Positions 25,168 to 34,468 are shown, counted from the stretch's first letter. The stretch is 64,000 nucleotides of DNA from Hyphomicrobiaceae bacterium (GCA_022844275.1 JALHMB010000003.1:310001-374000); one strand, 5' to 3'. Numbers and translations are program-made. The notes: generated by a model from the letters alone, not told the origin.

Positions 25168-26229
25168 TCAGCGGGAAGCGACAAGCGGCCAGAGATCATC
25201 GGCACCCTTCGCAGCGATCATGCGGCCGAGGCGCACGGCCCAATCGCTCTCGTTGCCGAAGTCGTCGCGCCACGACCAGAGCCGGAGCGTGAAGCGGTGC
25301 AGGATGTGCTCTTTCGTGAAGCCGATGGCACCATGGACCTGATGGCCGATCGACGCGCCTTCGGTCGCCGCTTCCGAGACGCGGATCTTGGCGCCGGCTG
25401 CTTCGAGGAAGAGGCGATCGTCGGTGATGCCATTCGCGAAGGTGTCCGCAGCCGAGCCTGCAGCCGCCACCGCCGCAGCCGTCTCGCCGGCAAGGCGCGC
25501 GAGATTATGTTGAACGGCCTGGAATTTCGAGATCGGCTTCTCGAAAGCAACGCGCTCGCCGGAATAGCGCGTGGTGATCGCGAGAACGGTTTCCAGCGCA
25601 CCGGCCATCTGGTTCGCGCGCACCGTCGCGCCGAGCAGCATGAGGCACTTGCGGTCGAGGCCGGCCGGCGCTGGCGCGTGTGCGACAGCCCTCACCTTGT
25701 CGAACGAGAGCTCCGCACTCGAGTCACCAGCGAGATTGCGCCCATCGCCCGCACGCACGTCGGAAAGCTTCACGAGCGCAACGACCGGACCGGAAGGACC
25801 ATCTGCCAGCACGGCAATATGCTCGGCGCTTCTGCCGAAGGGCACATTGCGTGCTTTGCCCGTGATCACGCCTGCAGCATCGATCTTGAGCTCGTCCGCC
25901 CAGCGCGACGGCGCGACAGTCATGGTGCCGGTGGGAGAGGAGAGGCCCGCCTCGGAGAGCAGCCAGCCCGCAAGCAGTGTCTCTGCGAGCGGCACCGTGG
26001 CGGCAAATCGTCCAGCTACCTTCACGACCTCGAAGCCATCTGCCAACGAGGCACCGGCACCGCCCAGCGTGTCGGGCACCCAGGCGAGCGTTAGTCCGCT
26101 CTCCTCGAGCGAGGCCCAGAGCGGCGCCTGCCACGCCTCATCCTTGGCTTGATTGACGGTCTGCGGATCGGCAAGATCCTCGAAAATGCGCGCGGCCGTC
26201 TCCGCGACGATGGCGCTCGTCTCGCTCAC
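25168..26229 (-). CDS. Acyl-CoA dehydrogenase-like protein, probable non-catalytic partner subunit
   Basis: Acyl-CoA dehydrogenase fold, 353 residues, shorter than the usual 380-400. F-E-K-P-I-S-K-F-Q-A-V-Q-H and H-Q-V-H-G-A-I-G-F-T-K-E-H place it firmly in the superfamily. No catalytic Glu is seen at either known position: the region matching A-Y-E-R-S-G reads V-R-A-N-Q-M, and the C-terminal motif is W-R-D-D-F-G-N-E. This matches partner subunits of heteromeric dehydrogenases of steroid-type catabolism. GTG start at 26229 with GGGGAG six bases upstream. First gene of the operon. Confidence 0.87.
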   Translation of the reverse strand: MSETSAIVAETAARIFEDLADPQTVNQAKDEAWQAPLWASLEESGLTLAWVPDTLGGAGASLADGFEVVKVAGRFAATVPLAETLLAGWLLSEAGLSSPTGTMTVAPSRWADELKIDAAGVITGKARNVPFGRSAEHIAVLADGPSGPVVALVKLSDVRAGDGRNLAGDSSAELSFDKVRAVAHAPAPAGLDRKCLMLLGATVRANQMAGALETVLAITTRYSGERVAFEKPISKFQAVQHNLARLAGETAAAVAAAGSAADTFANGITDDRLFLEAAGAKIRVSEAATEGASIGHQVHGAIGFTKEHILHRFTLRLWSWRDDFGNESDWAVRLGRMIAAKGADDLWPLVASR

Positions 26230-26260
26230 CTAGCGCTCCCCAAGAGACAGCTTGGCTTGC

Positions 26261-26290
26261 TCGTCGCGCACCTGTCCCTACGCGCGACGA
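26261..26290 (-). promoter_or_regulatory. Inverted repeat upstream of the CoA-thioester operon
   Basis: TCGTCGCGC, a 12-base spacer, then GCGCGACGA (9-base perfect arms), 32-61 bases before the first start codon of the operon. It could be an operator for a TetR- or MarR-type repressor or a leader hairpin. It lies in the 181-base gap between the M81 peptidase stop and the dehydrogenase start; the rest of that gap shows nothing else recognisable. Confidence 0.4.
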
Positions 26291-26410
26291 CTTTGTCCGG
26301 ACTTACGGTTTGGCACTTTCAAGGCGGTGTTGGCAAGAGCGGTACGCAAATATTCATGCGCGCACGGCGCATGGCGGGTTGACCGAGCCGGCCATTCTCA
26401 CCGGCTGGGC

Positions 26411-27943
26411 TCACCAGTCGGGCGGCGACCAGTTTACGTCCTCGTCGAGAGGATAGGACGGGCGCGGAATGCGCTGCCACTGCCGGCGTTCAAGGACCGG
26501 CGCCGTCAAGCCCTCGGTGTCGATCTCGTAGACATTCTCGGGCGGGAACCAGGGAATGAAACCTGAGCGGAAGTGCCCGCGCGACTTGACGGCCACCGTT
26601 GCGGCCTGACCGATATCGAGGCCGAACATCTCGAAAAACATTGGGTCGGCGGTCTGCATCCGGTCGGAGATGACGATGGCCGTTACGCCGCCCATCTTGA
26701 GCGCCGCCGACGGCCCGAGGTGCATGGTCCGCCCCTGGGCATAGCCGAGCCGTCCGACGATCGTGCCATCGTGAAGGCCGATCACTTCCGCATCGGCCTC
26801 GAAGGGTGCGTCGCAGGGCAGGCCCGGATGGCTGTTGAAACGCGCGCGGAAACGGCCGCCGACACCTGCTTCATGGGCCGCCTTCGCCAGCGGCGGATCG
26901 AAGAAGCTGCCGATGAGCACGTTCTGAGCGCCAGCCCACACCAGCGCCGAAAGCAGCTCGGTCGTCCGCCCGGTACCGCCGCCGCCCGGATTGTCGCCGG
27001 AGTCCGAATAGATGACTGGTGGCCGGTTCGTCTTGAGCGCGAGTTGCACGCCTTCCGAAAGCGGCGTCAGCTTCTTGCGGAAGCGCGCACGGCTTTTCCA
27101 GCCAAGTTCGGCGATTTCTTTCGCGAGCATCCGCGCACGGGCAACGTCGCGGCGTGCCGTGACGATGATCCCGACACCATTCTTCTCGCTGTCGGAGAAC
27201 ACGAAGCCGCCGAAGATCGAGACATTAAGGATGTCGCCCGCAAGCTCAGCGCGCCGCCGCGTGCCGTAGTCGATCATCTCGCCATAGGGCCCGCTTGCCG
27301 TGAGCAGATTCACCGAAGCCGGCGTCAGCGGCAGGCGGATGAAGGCCGACTTGGGATCGGCGAGGCCTGCGAGCATGAGGCGGAGTGCGAGCGCGGCCTC
27401 CTCGCCGCGTTCGATGTAGTCGACGTGCGGGTTCGTGCGATAGCCGACAATCAGATCGCACTTCTCGACCATGCGCTCGGAGATGTTGCCGTGCAGGTCG
27501 AGTGTCACGACGACCCGCGCCTTGGGGCTAGTAACCTCGCGTGCGAGCGCGATCAGCTCGCCGTCGGGATCGTCGCGATCGGTCGCGATCATGGCGCCAT
27601 GGTTGGCGACATACACGGCGTCGAGATGGCCAGCTTCTGAAAGCCCTTTGCGGCAGATCGAAAGATACTTATCCATGAGCGCACCGTCGACGGGACCGTG
27701 CGGATGGCAGCCCGCGAGCAGGATCGGAACGGGTTCCCATGGTCCCGTCGCATCCATGGTTTTCACGAATGCCGCGGCTTCACCCATGATCGAGGGATTG
27801 GGATGGCGCGCCGCTTTGAGGATCGCCTCGCCCTCGAGCTGATAGAAGTCCTTGAAATCCTGCTCGTGGGCAACGGGCGCCTGGCGGTTACTCTCGAGCC
27901 AGACGCCGATGATGGCGACGCGGGGCGGGGCAGTCTCGGTCAT
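26411..27943 (-). CDS. M81 family metallopeptidase (MlrC-like)
   Basis: Protein of 510 residues resembling MlrC, the zinc peptidase that cleaves linearised microcystin peptides. N-terminal domain: G-V-W-L-E-S-N near residue 12, A-N-H-G-A-M-I, and the zinc-site D-L-H-G-N near residue 155. C-terminal domain: Y-S-D-S-G-D-N-P-G-G-G-G-T, the family's S-D-N-P-G-G pattern. ATG at 27943. In most bacteria this family has no known toxin role and probably hydrolyses unusual peptides or amides. Lies alone between glpD and the CoA operon. Confidence 0.88.
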   Translation of the reverse strand: MTETAPPRVAIIGVWLESNRQAPVAHEQDFKDFYQLEGEAILKAARHPNPSIMGEAAAFVKTMDATGPWEPVPILLAGCHPHGPVDGALMDKYLSICRKGLSEAGHLDAVYVANHGAMIATDRDDPDGELIALAREVTSPKARVVVTLDLHGNISERMVEKCDLIVGYRTNPHVDYIERGEEAALALRLMLAGLADPKSAFIRLPLTPASVNLLTASGPYGEMIDYGTRRRAELAGDILNVSIFGGFVFSDSEKNGVGIIVTARRDVARARMLAKEIAELGWKSRARFRKKLTPLSEGVQLALKTNRPPVIYSDSGDNPGGGGTGRTTELLSALVWAGAQNVLIGSFFDPPLAKAAHEAGVGGRFRARFNSHPGLPCDAPFEADAEVIGLHDGTIVGRLGYAQGRTMHLGPSAALKMGGVTAIVISDRMQTADPMFFEMFGLDIGQAATVAVKSRGHFRSGFIPWFPPENVYEIDTEGLTAPVLERRQWQRIPRPSYPLDEDVNWSPPDW

Positions 27944-27989
27944 ACGCGGAACTCTCTCATGATCTCTTTCGTGACTTAGCTTGGCCTGC

Positions 27990-29510
27990 TCAGAGCAGCG
28001 CCGCAATAGCGTCCGTGACGCGGGCGCGCTCGTCAGCACTGAGATGCAGGCCGGCCTTGGTTCGCCGCCAAAGAATGTCCTCGGCGCTCGCGGCCCACTC
28101 GCGCTCCTTGAGGTAGACGACCTCGCGCTCGGTGAGACTCGGACCGAGTAAAGCTCCCATGTCGGCGAGACTGCGGGCATCGCCGAGCACGGCCGGCACG
28201 TGCGATCCATGGCGGCGCGCGAGCCGCATCAGATAGGTGCGGTCGAAGCCGGGATGCTTTTGTGCCAGGCGCGCCACAAACTGCGCGAAAGCTGCGACGG
28301 GATCGGCAACAAAATGACCGGCCTCTTCGAGGTCGCCGCCGGGGAGCGGCGCGCCGGCCGTCCACGCGGGCCCCATCCCCGCGAGATGAGGCTCGAGCCG
28401 CTCGAGCGCCTCCTCCGCGAGGCGCCGGTAGGTCGTGACCTTGCCGCCCATGACTGTCAGTAGCGGTGGCGCGCCGGCGGACGCTGCCAGCTCGAGATGA
28501 TAGTCCCGCGTGACGGCCGAAGGATTGGCGGACTGGTCATCGTAGAGTGGGCGGACGCCGGAGTAGGTCCACACGACGTCCGACCGACGGAGCGGCGTGC
28601 GAAAGAAGCGGCTTGCAAGATCAAGCAGGTAGACGATCTCGCTCTCGTCGATCGCAACGTCGGCGGGGTCTCCGCCATACGCGACATCCGTGGTGCCGAT
28701 GATCGTGAATTGCTCCTCATAGGGAAGCGCGAAGACGACGCGGCCATCGCTGTTCTGCATGAGGTAGGCGTCATCGGCGCCGGCAATGCGCGGCACGACG
28801 ATATGACTTCCCTTGACCAGACGCAGCCGTGGGGCCTCAGTGCCGGCGATAACACCGCCGACTTTGTTCACCCACGGCCCGGCGGCATTGACGAGGGCAC
28901 GCGCGCGCACTTCGCGTTCCTGACCGCCACCGCGGATCATGACGCGCCACAGCGCCCCCTCGCCGCGCACGGCTGTGACCTCATGGCGAGGCAGGATCTC
29001 CGCTCCACGCTCTGCAGCTGCCTGTGCATTGAGAATGACGAGGCGCGCGTCATCCACCCAGCAGTCCCAATAGGCAAAACCGCGCGTGAGCTGCGCCTTG
29101 AGCGGCCGGCCGCCGGGATCGCGCGTGAGATCGAGCGCCGCCGAGCTCGGCACGGCCTTACGTCGGTGCAAGTGATCATAGAGGAAGAGGCCCGCGCGCA
29201 GCATCCAGCGCGGGCGCTGGCCCGGCACGTGCGGGAGCACGAACCGCAGCGGCCAGATGATGTGCGGGGCCTTCGCGAGCAGAACCTCGCGCTCGCCGAG
29301 CGCTTCGCGGACGAGGCGGAAGGCGTAGTGCTCCAGATAGCGCAGGCCGCCATGCACGAGCTTTGAACTCGCCGAGCTCGTCGCGCCACCAAGGTCGCCC
29401 TTCTCCGCGAGGAGGACGGTCAGCCCGCGTCCGGCAGCGTCCGCGGCAATGCCGCAGCCGTTCACACCACCGCCGATGATCGCAAGGTCGTATGCATCCG
29501 GTGGTCGCAC
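27990..29510 (-). CDS. glpD: Glycerol-3-phosphate dehydrogenase (FAD-dependent)
   Basis: Membrane-associated flavoprotein of 506 residues oxidising sn-glycerol 3-phosphate to dihydroxyacetone phosphate and passing electrons to quinone. The FAD-binding motif G-G-G-V-N-G-C-G-I-A is at residues 13-22; S-S-K-L-V-H-G-G-L-R-Y-L-E-H is the GlpD signature; G-T-T-D-V-A-Y and G-G-K-V-T-T-Y-R-R-L-A-E follow, with a C-terminal helical domain. GTG start at 29510 with AGGCGG upstream. No glpF/K/R is nearby, so lipid or phosphodiester turnover may be its source of substrate. Confidence 0.94.
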   Translation of the reverse strand: MRPPDAYDLAIIGGGVNGCGIAADAAGRGLTVLLAEKGDLGGATSSASSKLVHGGLRYLEHYAFRLVREALGEREVLLAKAPHIIWPLRFVLPHVPGQRPRWMLRAGLFLYDHLHRRKAVPSSAALDLTRDPGGRPLKAQLTRGFAYWDCWVDDARLVILNAQAAAERGAEILPRHEVTAVRGEGALWRVMIRGGGQEREVRARALVNAAGPWVNKVGGVIAGTEAPRLRLVKGSHIVVPRIAGADDAYLMQNSDGRVVFALPYEEQFTIIGTTDVAYGGDPADVAIDESEIVYLLDLASRFFRTPLRRSDVVWTYSGVRPLYDDQSANPSAVTRDYHLELAASAGAPPLLTVMGGKVTTYRRLAEEALERLEPHLAGMGPAWTAGAPLPGGDLEEAGHFVADPVAAFAQFVARLAQKHPGFDRTYLMRLARRHGSHVPAVLGDARSLADMGALLGPSLTEREVVYLKEREWAASAEDILWRRTKAGLHLSADERARVTDAIAALL

Positions 29511-29688
29511 GCGTTGACCGCCTGTCGCTTGGTCTCAGGCCGTCCCCAAACCCGCGTCTCGACCCGACCAGGCCGTACTTACCGGGCGACGCCTTCCAAT
29601 GAATGGCTGTACTCCAACCGGGGCCACTTCGGCTAGCCCGGCATCGCGTCCGATGGAAACTTGATGGCTGCAATGCAACAGCGGTGGA

Positions 29689-30666
29689 TCAGTTCCACTT
29701 CATGACCTGAATGACCGCCGGCCCGAGAATGACGATGAAGAGAACCGGCAAGAAGAAAACGATCATGGGCACGGTCAGCTTCGGCGGTAGAGCGGCGGCC
29801 TTGCGCTCCGCCTCCGACATGCGCATTTCGCGATTTTCCTTCGCCATCACGCGAAGCGCCTGACCAACCGGCGTACCGTAGCGCTCGGCCTGGATGAGCG
29901 CCGTTGCCACCGCCTTGATGCCGGCGATGCCCGTCCGCTTGCCGAGGTTCTCGAAGGCAATGCGGCGATCCTGGAGGTAAGAGAGCTCAGCGGTCGTGAG
30001 GCTGAACTCCTCCGCAAGCTCGAGCGATTGGCCGGCGACCTCCTTCGAGATCTTGCCGAATGCCGCTTCGATCGACATGCCGGCCTGCACGCAGATCAGA
30101 AGCATGTCGAGCGCATCGGGAAATGCCTGGGTGATTGAAGCCTGCCGCTTCTGGACCAGATTCTTCAGGAACACGTTCGGCAGATAGAAGCCGCCGTATC
30201 CTGCAGCAATAGCAATGCCGAACTTCGCAATCGGTGGATGCTGGAGATTGGCGAGAGCAAAAAGATAGATGAGCGCCACGATCGTGACGATGATTGGCAT
30301 TACCAAGCGGAAGAACATGTAGGTGACGAGGGGTGCCTGACCGCGAAGGCCTGCCATCTTCAGCAGATCGCGCACCTCGTCCGTGTCAAACGCCTTCCGC
30401 AGATTGAGGCGGTTCACGATCTCCTGCATGAAGCCTTTCGGCGTCTGACGCAGGCGGCCACCCTGCCCTTCCTTGCCGTTGAACTCCGCCAAGCGTGCCG
30501 CCCGCATCTTGTCGCGCTCGGTCGCCATGGTCTTCATGCGATAGGCCGTTCGATCCCGCGAGAGAATGGGCATGGAGATCGTCAGCACCGTGGCGAAGGC
30601 TGCGGCTGCCGCAAGAAGCGTCACCAGCATTTGCGGGTTAACGAAAGCTTCGATGAAATCGACCAT
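29689..30666 (-). CDS. tadC: Tad pilus inner-membrane protein TadC (T2SSF family)
   Basis: Platform protein of 325 residues for the Tad/Cpa pilus. Three to four membrane helices and the T2SSF domain are visible: A-F-P-D-A-L-D-M-L-L-I-C-V-Q-A-G-M-S-I-E-A-A-F near the middle and Y-G-T-P-V-G-Q-A-L-R-V-M-A in the second part, with a final hydrophobic hairpin. Works with TadB and the CpaF ATPase to polymerise Flp. Last gene of the minus-strand run that begins at cpaA. Confidence 0.93.
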   Translation of the reverse strand: MVDFIEAFVNPQMLVTLLAAAAAFATVLTISMPILSRDRTAYRMKTMATERDKMRAARLAEFNGKEGQGGRLRQTPKGFMQEIVNRLNLRKAFDTDEVRDLLKMAGLRGQAPLVTYMFFRLVMPIIVTIVALIYLFALANLQHPPIAKFGIAIAAGYGGFYLPNVFLKNLVQKRQASITQAFPDALDMLLICVQAGMSIEAAFGKISKEVAGQSLELAEEFSLTTAELSYLQDRRIAFENLGKRTGIAGIKAVATALIQAERYGTPVGQALRVMAKENREMRMSEAERKAAALPPKLTVPMIVFFLPVLFIVILGPAVIQVMKWN

Positions 30667-30717
30667 GGTGCCTTGTCTCTCTCCGCCTCGCAGCAGCCTC
30701 CGAGGCCAGCGCGCGTC

Positions 30718-31716
30718 TCAGAACTTGAAGTTGATCATCTTCTTCATCACGAGAATGCCGCACGTCATCCAGAACGCCCCGCAGAGCAGCAAAAACTGCC
30801 CCATCTTCGCGGTGAAAAGGATTTTGATGTAGCCAGGCGTCGAAAGATAAACCATCAGCATGACCGCGAAGGGCAAGCAGGCGAGGACGCCCGCTGACGC
30901 CTTGGCCTCAGCCGACAGCGCCTTTACCTTTGCCTGCATCCGCTTTCTGTCGCGCAGCACACCTGCGAGATTGCCGAGCGCCTCCGAGAGGTTGCCGCCC
31001 GCCTGCGCTTGAATGGCGATGACGATCGCAAAGAAGTTGACCTCCGGCAGCGGCATACGCGCCATCATGCGCTCGAAGCACTCGGCGAGCGGAATGCCGA
31101 CGCGCTGCTGCTCGACGACCTCCTTGAACTCATCCCTGATTGGCGATGGGCTTTCGCGAGCAATGATGTTGAGACATTCATTGAGTGGCAGGCCAGACTT
31201 GACGCCGCGGACGATGACATCGATCGAATTGGCGAACTCGTCGAGAAATTTCGACTGCCGCCGCTTGATCATGCGTGCGACCATCCAGCGTGGCAGGCCC
31301 AGACCACCGACGAACGCCGCCGAAAGCGCGATTAAAGGATTCATGCCCGGGAGCGATACGTAGGTCATAGCACCGGCAACAACACCGGCCACGGCACTCG
31401 CGATCCAGAACATACGCGGCGTTATGTCGAGGCCCGCACGCTCGAGCCGCATGCGCATCGTCAGCTTCTCGCGCTGCTTCTGCTTCTGCTCGAGCTCCTT
31501 GAGCGTATCCGCGACCTGACGGCGCCGGTTGCTCACCTGCTCGACCTGAGCAGTGCGTACGGCGCGCTTCGTCTTATTCTCCGTGACGCCCTGGATGCGC
31601 TTTTCCGCCTGTGAGTCACCCGAAATCAGCGGGTAAGCGAGGAAGTAGATCATCGCCGCTGCAGAAATTGCAACAAGCCCGACCAGCCCGAGCTGCATCA
31701 CCTCGGCATCAAGCAT
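30718..31716 (-). CDS. tadB: Tad pilus inner-membrane protein TadB (T2SSF family)
   Basis: Second platform protein, 332 residues. A hydrophobic N-terminal helix, a charged cytoplasmic segment (E-L-E-Q-K-Q-K-Q-R-E-K), two helices, then the T2SSF domain with F-A-N-S-I-D-V-I-V-R-G-V-K-S-G-L-P-L and a Q-A-Q-A-G-G-N-L-S-E-A-L-G-N-L motif, ending in a membrane hairpin. The start ATG overlaps the cpaF stop by ATGCTTGA, a sign of translational coupling. Confidence 0.94.
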   Translation of the reverse strand: MLDAEVMQLGLVGLVAISAAAMIYFLAYPLISGDSQAEKRIQGVTENKTKRAVRTAQVEQVSNRRRQVADTLKELEQKQKQREKLTMRMRLERAGLDITPRMFWIASAVAGVVAGAMTYVSLPGMNPLIALSAAFVGGLGLPRWMVARMIKRRQSKFLDEFANSIDVIVRGVKSGLPLNECLNIIARESPSPIRDEFKEVVEQQRVGIPLAECFERMMARMPLPEVNFFAIVIAIQAQAGGNLSEALGNLAGVLRDRKRMQAKVKALSAEAKASAGVLACLPFAVMLMVYLSTPGYIKILFTAKMGQFLLLCGAFWMTCGILVMKKMINFKF

Positions 31717-33184
31717 CGGCCTCTCCCATCGTCCGGCCCATGGCGTCGCGAACTTCCGAGTTCACCAACGCCCGGGACAGCTTCTCGGTCTCGTTGTAGT
31801 ACTCGGCACGCTCCCAGAAGCGCGGCCGCGCGATGCCCGTCGAGCGGTGGCGGCCGACGAGCTTGCCGTTGGCGTCCTCGCCCGTGATCTCGTAGACGAT
31901 CAGATTCTGGAGCGTAACCACTTCGCCTTCCATGCCCACCACTTCGGTGATGTGCGTGATCTTGCGAGAGCCATCGCGCAGGCGCGACGCCTGGATGATA
32001 ATGTCGATCGAGCCGACGATCATCTCGCGAATAGTCTTGGTCGGGAGCGCATAGCCGCCCATCATGATCATCGATTCGAGACGGCTGATGGCTTCGCGAG
32101 GGCTGTTGGAGTGGAGTGTGCCCATCGAGCCGTCGTGGCCCGTATTCATGGCCTGCAGCAGATCGAACGCCTCAGGTCCGCGAACCTCGCCGACGATGAT
32201 ACGCTCAGGCCGCATACGCAGGCAGTTCTTGACGAGGTCACGCATCGTGATCTCGCCCTCGCCTTCGAGATTAGGTGGGCGCGTTTCGAGACGCACGACG
32301 TGGGGCTGCTGGAGCTGGAGCTCGGCCGAGTCCTCGCAGGTAATGATGCGCTCGTCGGCGTCGATCGAGCCGGTCATGCAATTGAGCAGCGTCGTCTTGC
32401 CCGAGCCGGTGCCGCCGGAGATGAGGATGTTGCAGCGCACGCGGCCGATAACCTCGAGGATCGCCTTGGCGTCGGGCGTAATGGATCCGAACTGGACCAG
32501 CTGCTCGAGCTTCAGGCGATCCTTCTTGAATTTACGAATGGTGAGCGCAGGTCCGTCGATCGAGAGCGGCGGCGCAATGACGTTGACGCGGCTGCCGTCG
32601 GGGAGGCGCGCGTCGCAGATCGGCGAGCTTTCATCGACGCGCCTGCCAACCTGGCTGACGATGCGCTGGCAGATGTTCATGAGCTGCGCGTTGTCGGCAA
32701 AGCGCACGCCCGTCTTTTGCACCTTGCCGTTGACCTCGATGAAGGTCGTGCCGGCGCCGTTGACCATGATATCGGCGATATCGTCTCGCGCAAGCAGCGG
32801 CTCGAGCGGACCATAGCCGAGCACGTCGTTGCAGATGTCCTCGAGCAGCTCCTCCTGCTCGGCAATGGACATCACGACGTTCTTGAGCTGGATGATCTCG
32901 CCGACGATGTCTCGGATCTCCTCGCGCGCCGCAGCGGCTTCCAGCTTCGCGAGCTGCGTCAGATCAATCGTGTCGATCAGCGCGTTGAAGACCGACGTCT
33001 TGACGTCGTAGTACTCCTCGGAGTGCCGGCGCGCCTGCTCGACCGGATCGACGCGCGCCGGAGCCACCGGCACGGCGGGCACGGTCGCGCGTTGGGGTTC
33101 TCCGGTAGGCGCCGGCGCGCCCGGCGACGGCGACGCGGTCGGGCGACGCGGTGCAGAGGTTTCGTTGGGACGCCTGCCGAACAT
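31709..33184 (-). CDS. cpaF: Tad/Cpa pilus assembly ATPase CpaF (TadA)
   Basis: Hexameric secretion ATPase of 491 residues powering Flp pilus assembly. Walker A G-G-T-G-S-G-K-T-T lies around residues 256-264; the Asp box and I-V-G-E-V-R-G-P-E-A-F-D-L-L-Q and H-D-G-S-M-G-T-L-H-S-N motifs follow. The N-terminal 45 residues are a Pro/Ala-rich linker. The ATG at 33184 is preferred to a GTG at 33193 because AGGAG is correctly spaced only from the ATG. Overlaps tadB. Confidence 0.96.
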   Translation of the reverse strand: MFGRRPNETSAPRRPTASPSPGAPAPTGEPQRATVPAVPVAPARVDPVEQARRHSEEYYDVKTSVFNALIDTIDLTQLAKLEAAAAREEIRDIVGEIIQLKNVVMSIAEQEELLEDICNDVLGYGPLEPLLARDDIADIMVNGAGTTFIEVNGKVQKTGVRFADNAQLMNICQRIVSQVGRRVDESSPICDARLPDGSRVNVIAPPLSIDGPALTIRKFKKDRLKLEQLVQFGSITPDAKAILEVIGRVRCNILISGGTGSGKTTLLNCMTGSIDADERIITCEDSAELQLQQPHVVRLETRPPNLEGEGEITMRDLVKNCLRMRPERIIVGEVRGPEAFDLLQAMNTGHDGSMGTLHSNSPREAISRLESMIMMGGYALPTKTIREMIVGSIDIIIQASRLRDGSRKITHITEVVGMEGEVVTLQNLIVYEITGEDANGKLVGRHRSTGIARPRFWERAEYYNETEKLSRALVNSEVRDAMGRTMGEADA

Positions 33185-33196
33185 GCCTGCCACTCC

Positions 33197-34468
33197 TTAG
33201 CGCTTCAGTCTCAACTTGCCGAGAATGCCATCCAGAGCACCCGCCTTAGCCGCCTTCTGCTCGCGGCGCCCGGTGAGCGCCGACGCGAGTTCGTGGATCG
33301 CCGGCACGGCCTTGGCCTTGGGCGCCATCTCCTCGATCATCTGGCCATTGTTGGCCGCCTGGCCGAATGTCTCGCAGTCGAACTCGATGATCGCCGCGGC
33401 CTTGGTGCCCATGGCCGATTCAAAGTCCTTGATCGAGATTTCGGGACGCTTCGGCACACCGACGGTGCTCAGCACCAGCAACGGCGGCTTGTCGTTGTGA
33501 CGCGCCTGCTTGATTAGATCGAACATGTTCTTCGCATTGCGAAGGTTGGCGAGGTCCGGCGCCGCGGTGATGATCACGCTGTCGGCGTTGAGGACCAGGC
33601 GCTTTGTCCACACGGTCCACATGTGCGGGACATCGAGCGCGACGTACGGCACGTTCTGGCGCACCACGTCGAGAACGAGGTCGCAGGCGTCGGCCGAGAG
33701 GTCGTACTCCCGATCAAGCGCACCCGGGGCTGCGAAAATGCTCAGGTACTCCGAGCACTTCGTCAGCAGGCGATCGAGGAGCACCTCGTCGAGGCGCTCG
33801 GGTGTCGAGATCGCGTCGGCGATTCCCTGCACGGGATCCTGGTTGAAGTCCAGGCCGGCCGTACCAAAAGGCAGATCGAGATCGGCAATCACGACCGACT
33901 GCTTCATCATCTCCGATATGGTCCACGCCACGTTGTGGCAGACGGTGCTCGAACCGACACCGCCCTTGGCGCCGACGAAGGCATAGACGTTGCCGACCGG
34001 ATCGGACTGCGGGTCGTTGTAAAGGTTCGACAGGCTCTCCATGAGCTCGAGCGGGCCGATCGGGGCGATCAGATATTCGCTGACGCCGCGACGCAGGACA
34101 TCGCGATAGAGCGCGACGTCGTTGGTATGGCCGATCACAATGACCTTGGTTCCGGCGTCGCACGACTCGGCGAGACGGTCGAGCTCGCTGACGAATTCGC
34201 GATGCGGGAGCGTCGACTCGATGATGATCAGGTTCGGCGTCGGGCTTTCCAAGTAATGCGCGACCGCAGCCTGCACGCCGCCCATATGGACGCTGACGTG
34301 CGTCTTGATGAGCCGGCGATCCTCGGCGGCCACCTGGATCGCGTCTGCAGTCTCAGCCCGCTCGCAGAAGGCCTGGATCGAGATGCGGGGGATCGGGCGC
34401 GCGCGGTCCGTGATCCGCTCGTCGACGGCTCCCTCGATTTCCTCCAGTTTGGCAAGCTCGCGGCTCAT
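33197..34468 (-). CDS. cpaE: Pilus localisation ATPase CpaE (TadZ)
   Basis: MinD/ParA-like protein of 423 residues that positions the Tad machine at the pole in studied species. Residues about 45-150 form an atypical receiver-like domain; the ATPase starts with the deviant Walker A K-G-G-V-G-S-S at 168-174, followed by D-L-D-L-P-F-G-T-A-G-L-D. A conserved arginine/aspartate switch region and a helical tail follow. It lies 12 bases upstream of cpaF and behind cpaD. Confidence 0.94.
   Translation of the reverse strand: MSRELAKLEEIEGAVDERITDRARPIPRISIQAFCERAETADAIQVAAEDRRLIKTHVSVHMGGVQAAVAHYLESPTPNLIIIESTLPHREFVSELDRLAESCDAGTKVIVIGHTNDVALYRDVLRRGVSEYLIAPIGPLELMESLSNLYNDPQSDPVGNVYAFVGAKGGVGSSTVCHNVAWTISEMMKQSVVIADLDLPFGTAGLDFNQDPVQGIADAISTPERLDEVLLDRLLTKCSEYLSIFAAPGALDREYDLSADACDLVLDVVRQNVPYVALDVPHMWTVWTKRLVLNADSVIITAAPDLANLRNAKNMFDLIKQARHNDKPPLLVLSTVGVPKRPEISIKDFESAMGTKAAAIIEFDCETFGQAANNGQMIEEMAPKAKAVPAIHELASALTGRREQKAAKAGALDGILGKLRLKR

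Noticed and set aside
29511-29688. A small gene or tRNA between glpD and tadC
   Set aside because: No cloverleaf-type T-loop sequence or conserved short peptide is visible; the gap most likely holds the glpD promoter and the end of the tad transcript.
31847-33517. A 556-residue open frame on the + strand opposite cpaF and part of cpaE
   Set aside because: cpaF and cpaE are certain from motifs; the opposite frame crosses both genes and shows only low-complexity Asp/Arg/Ala-rich sequence.
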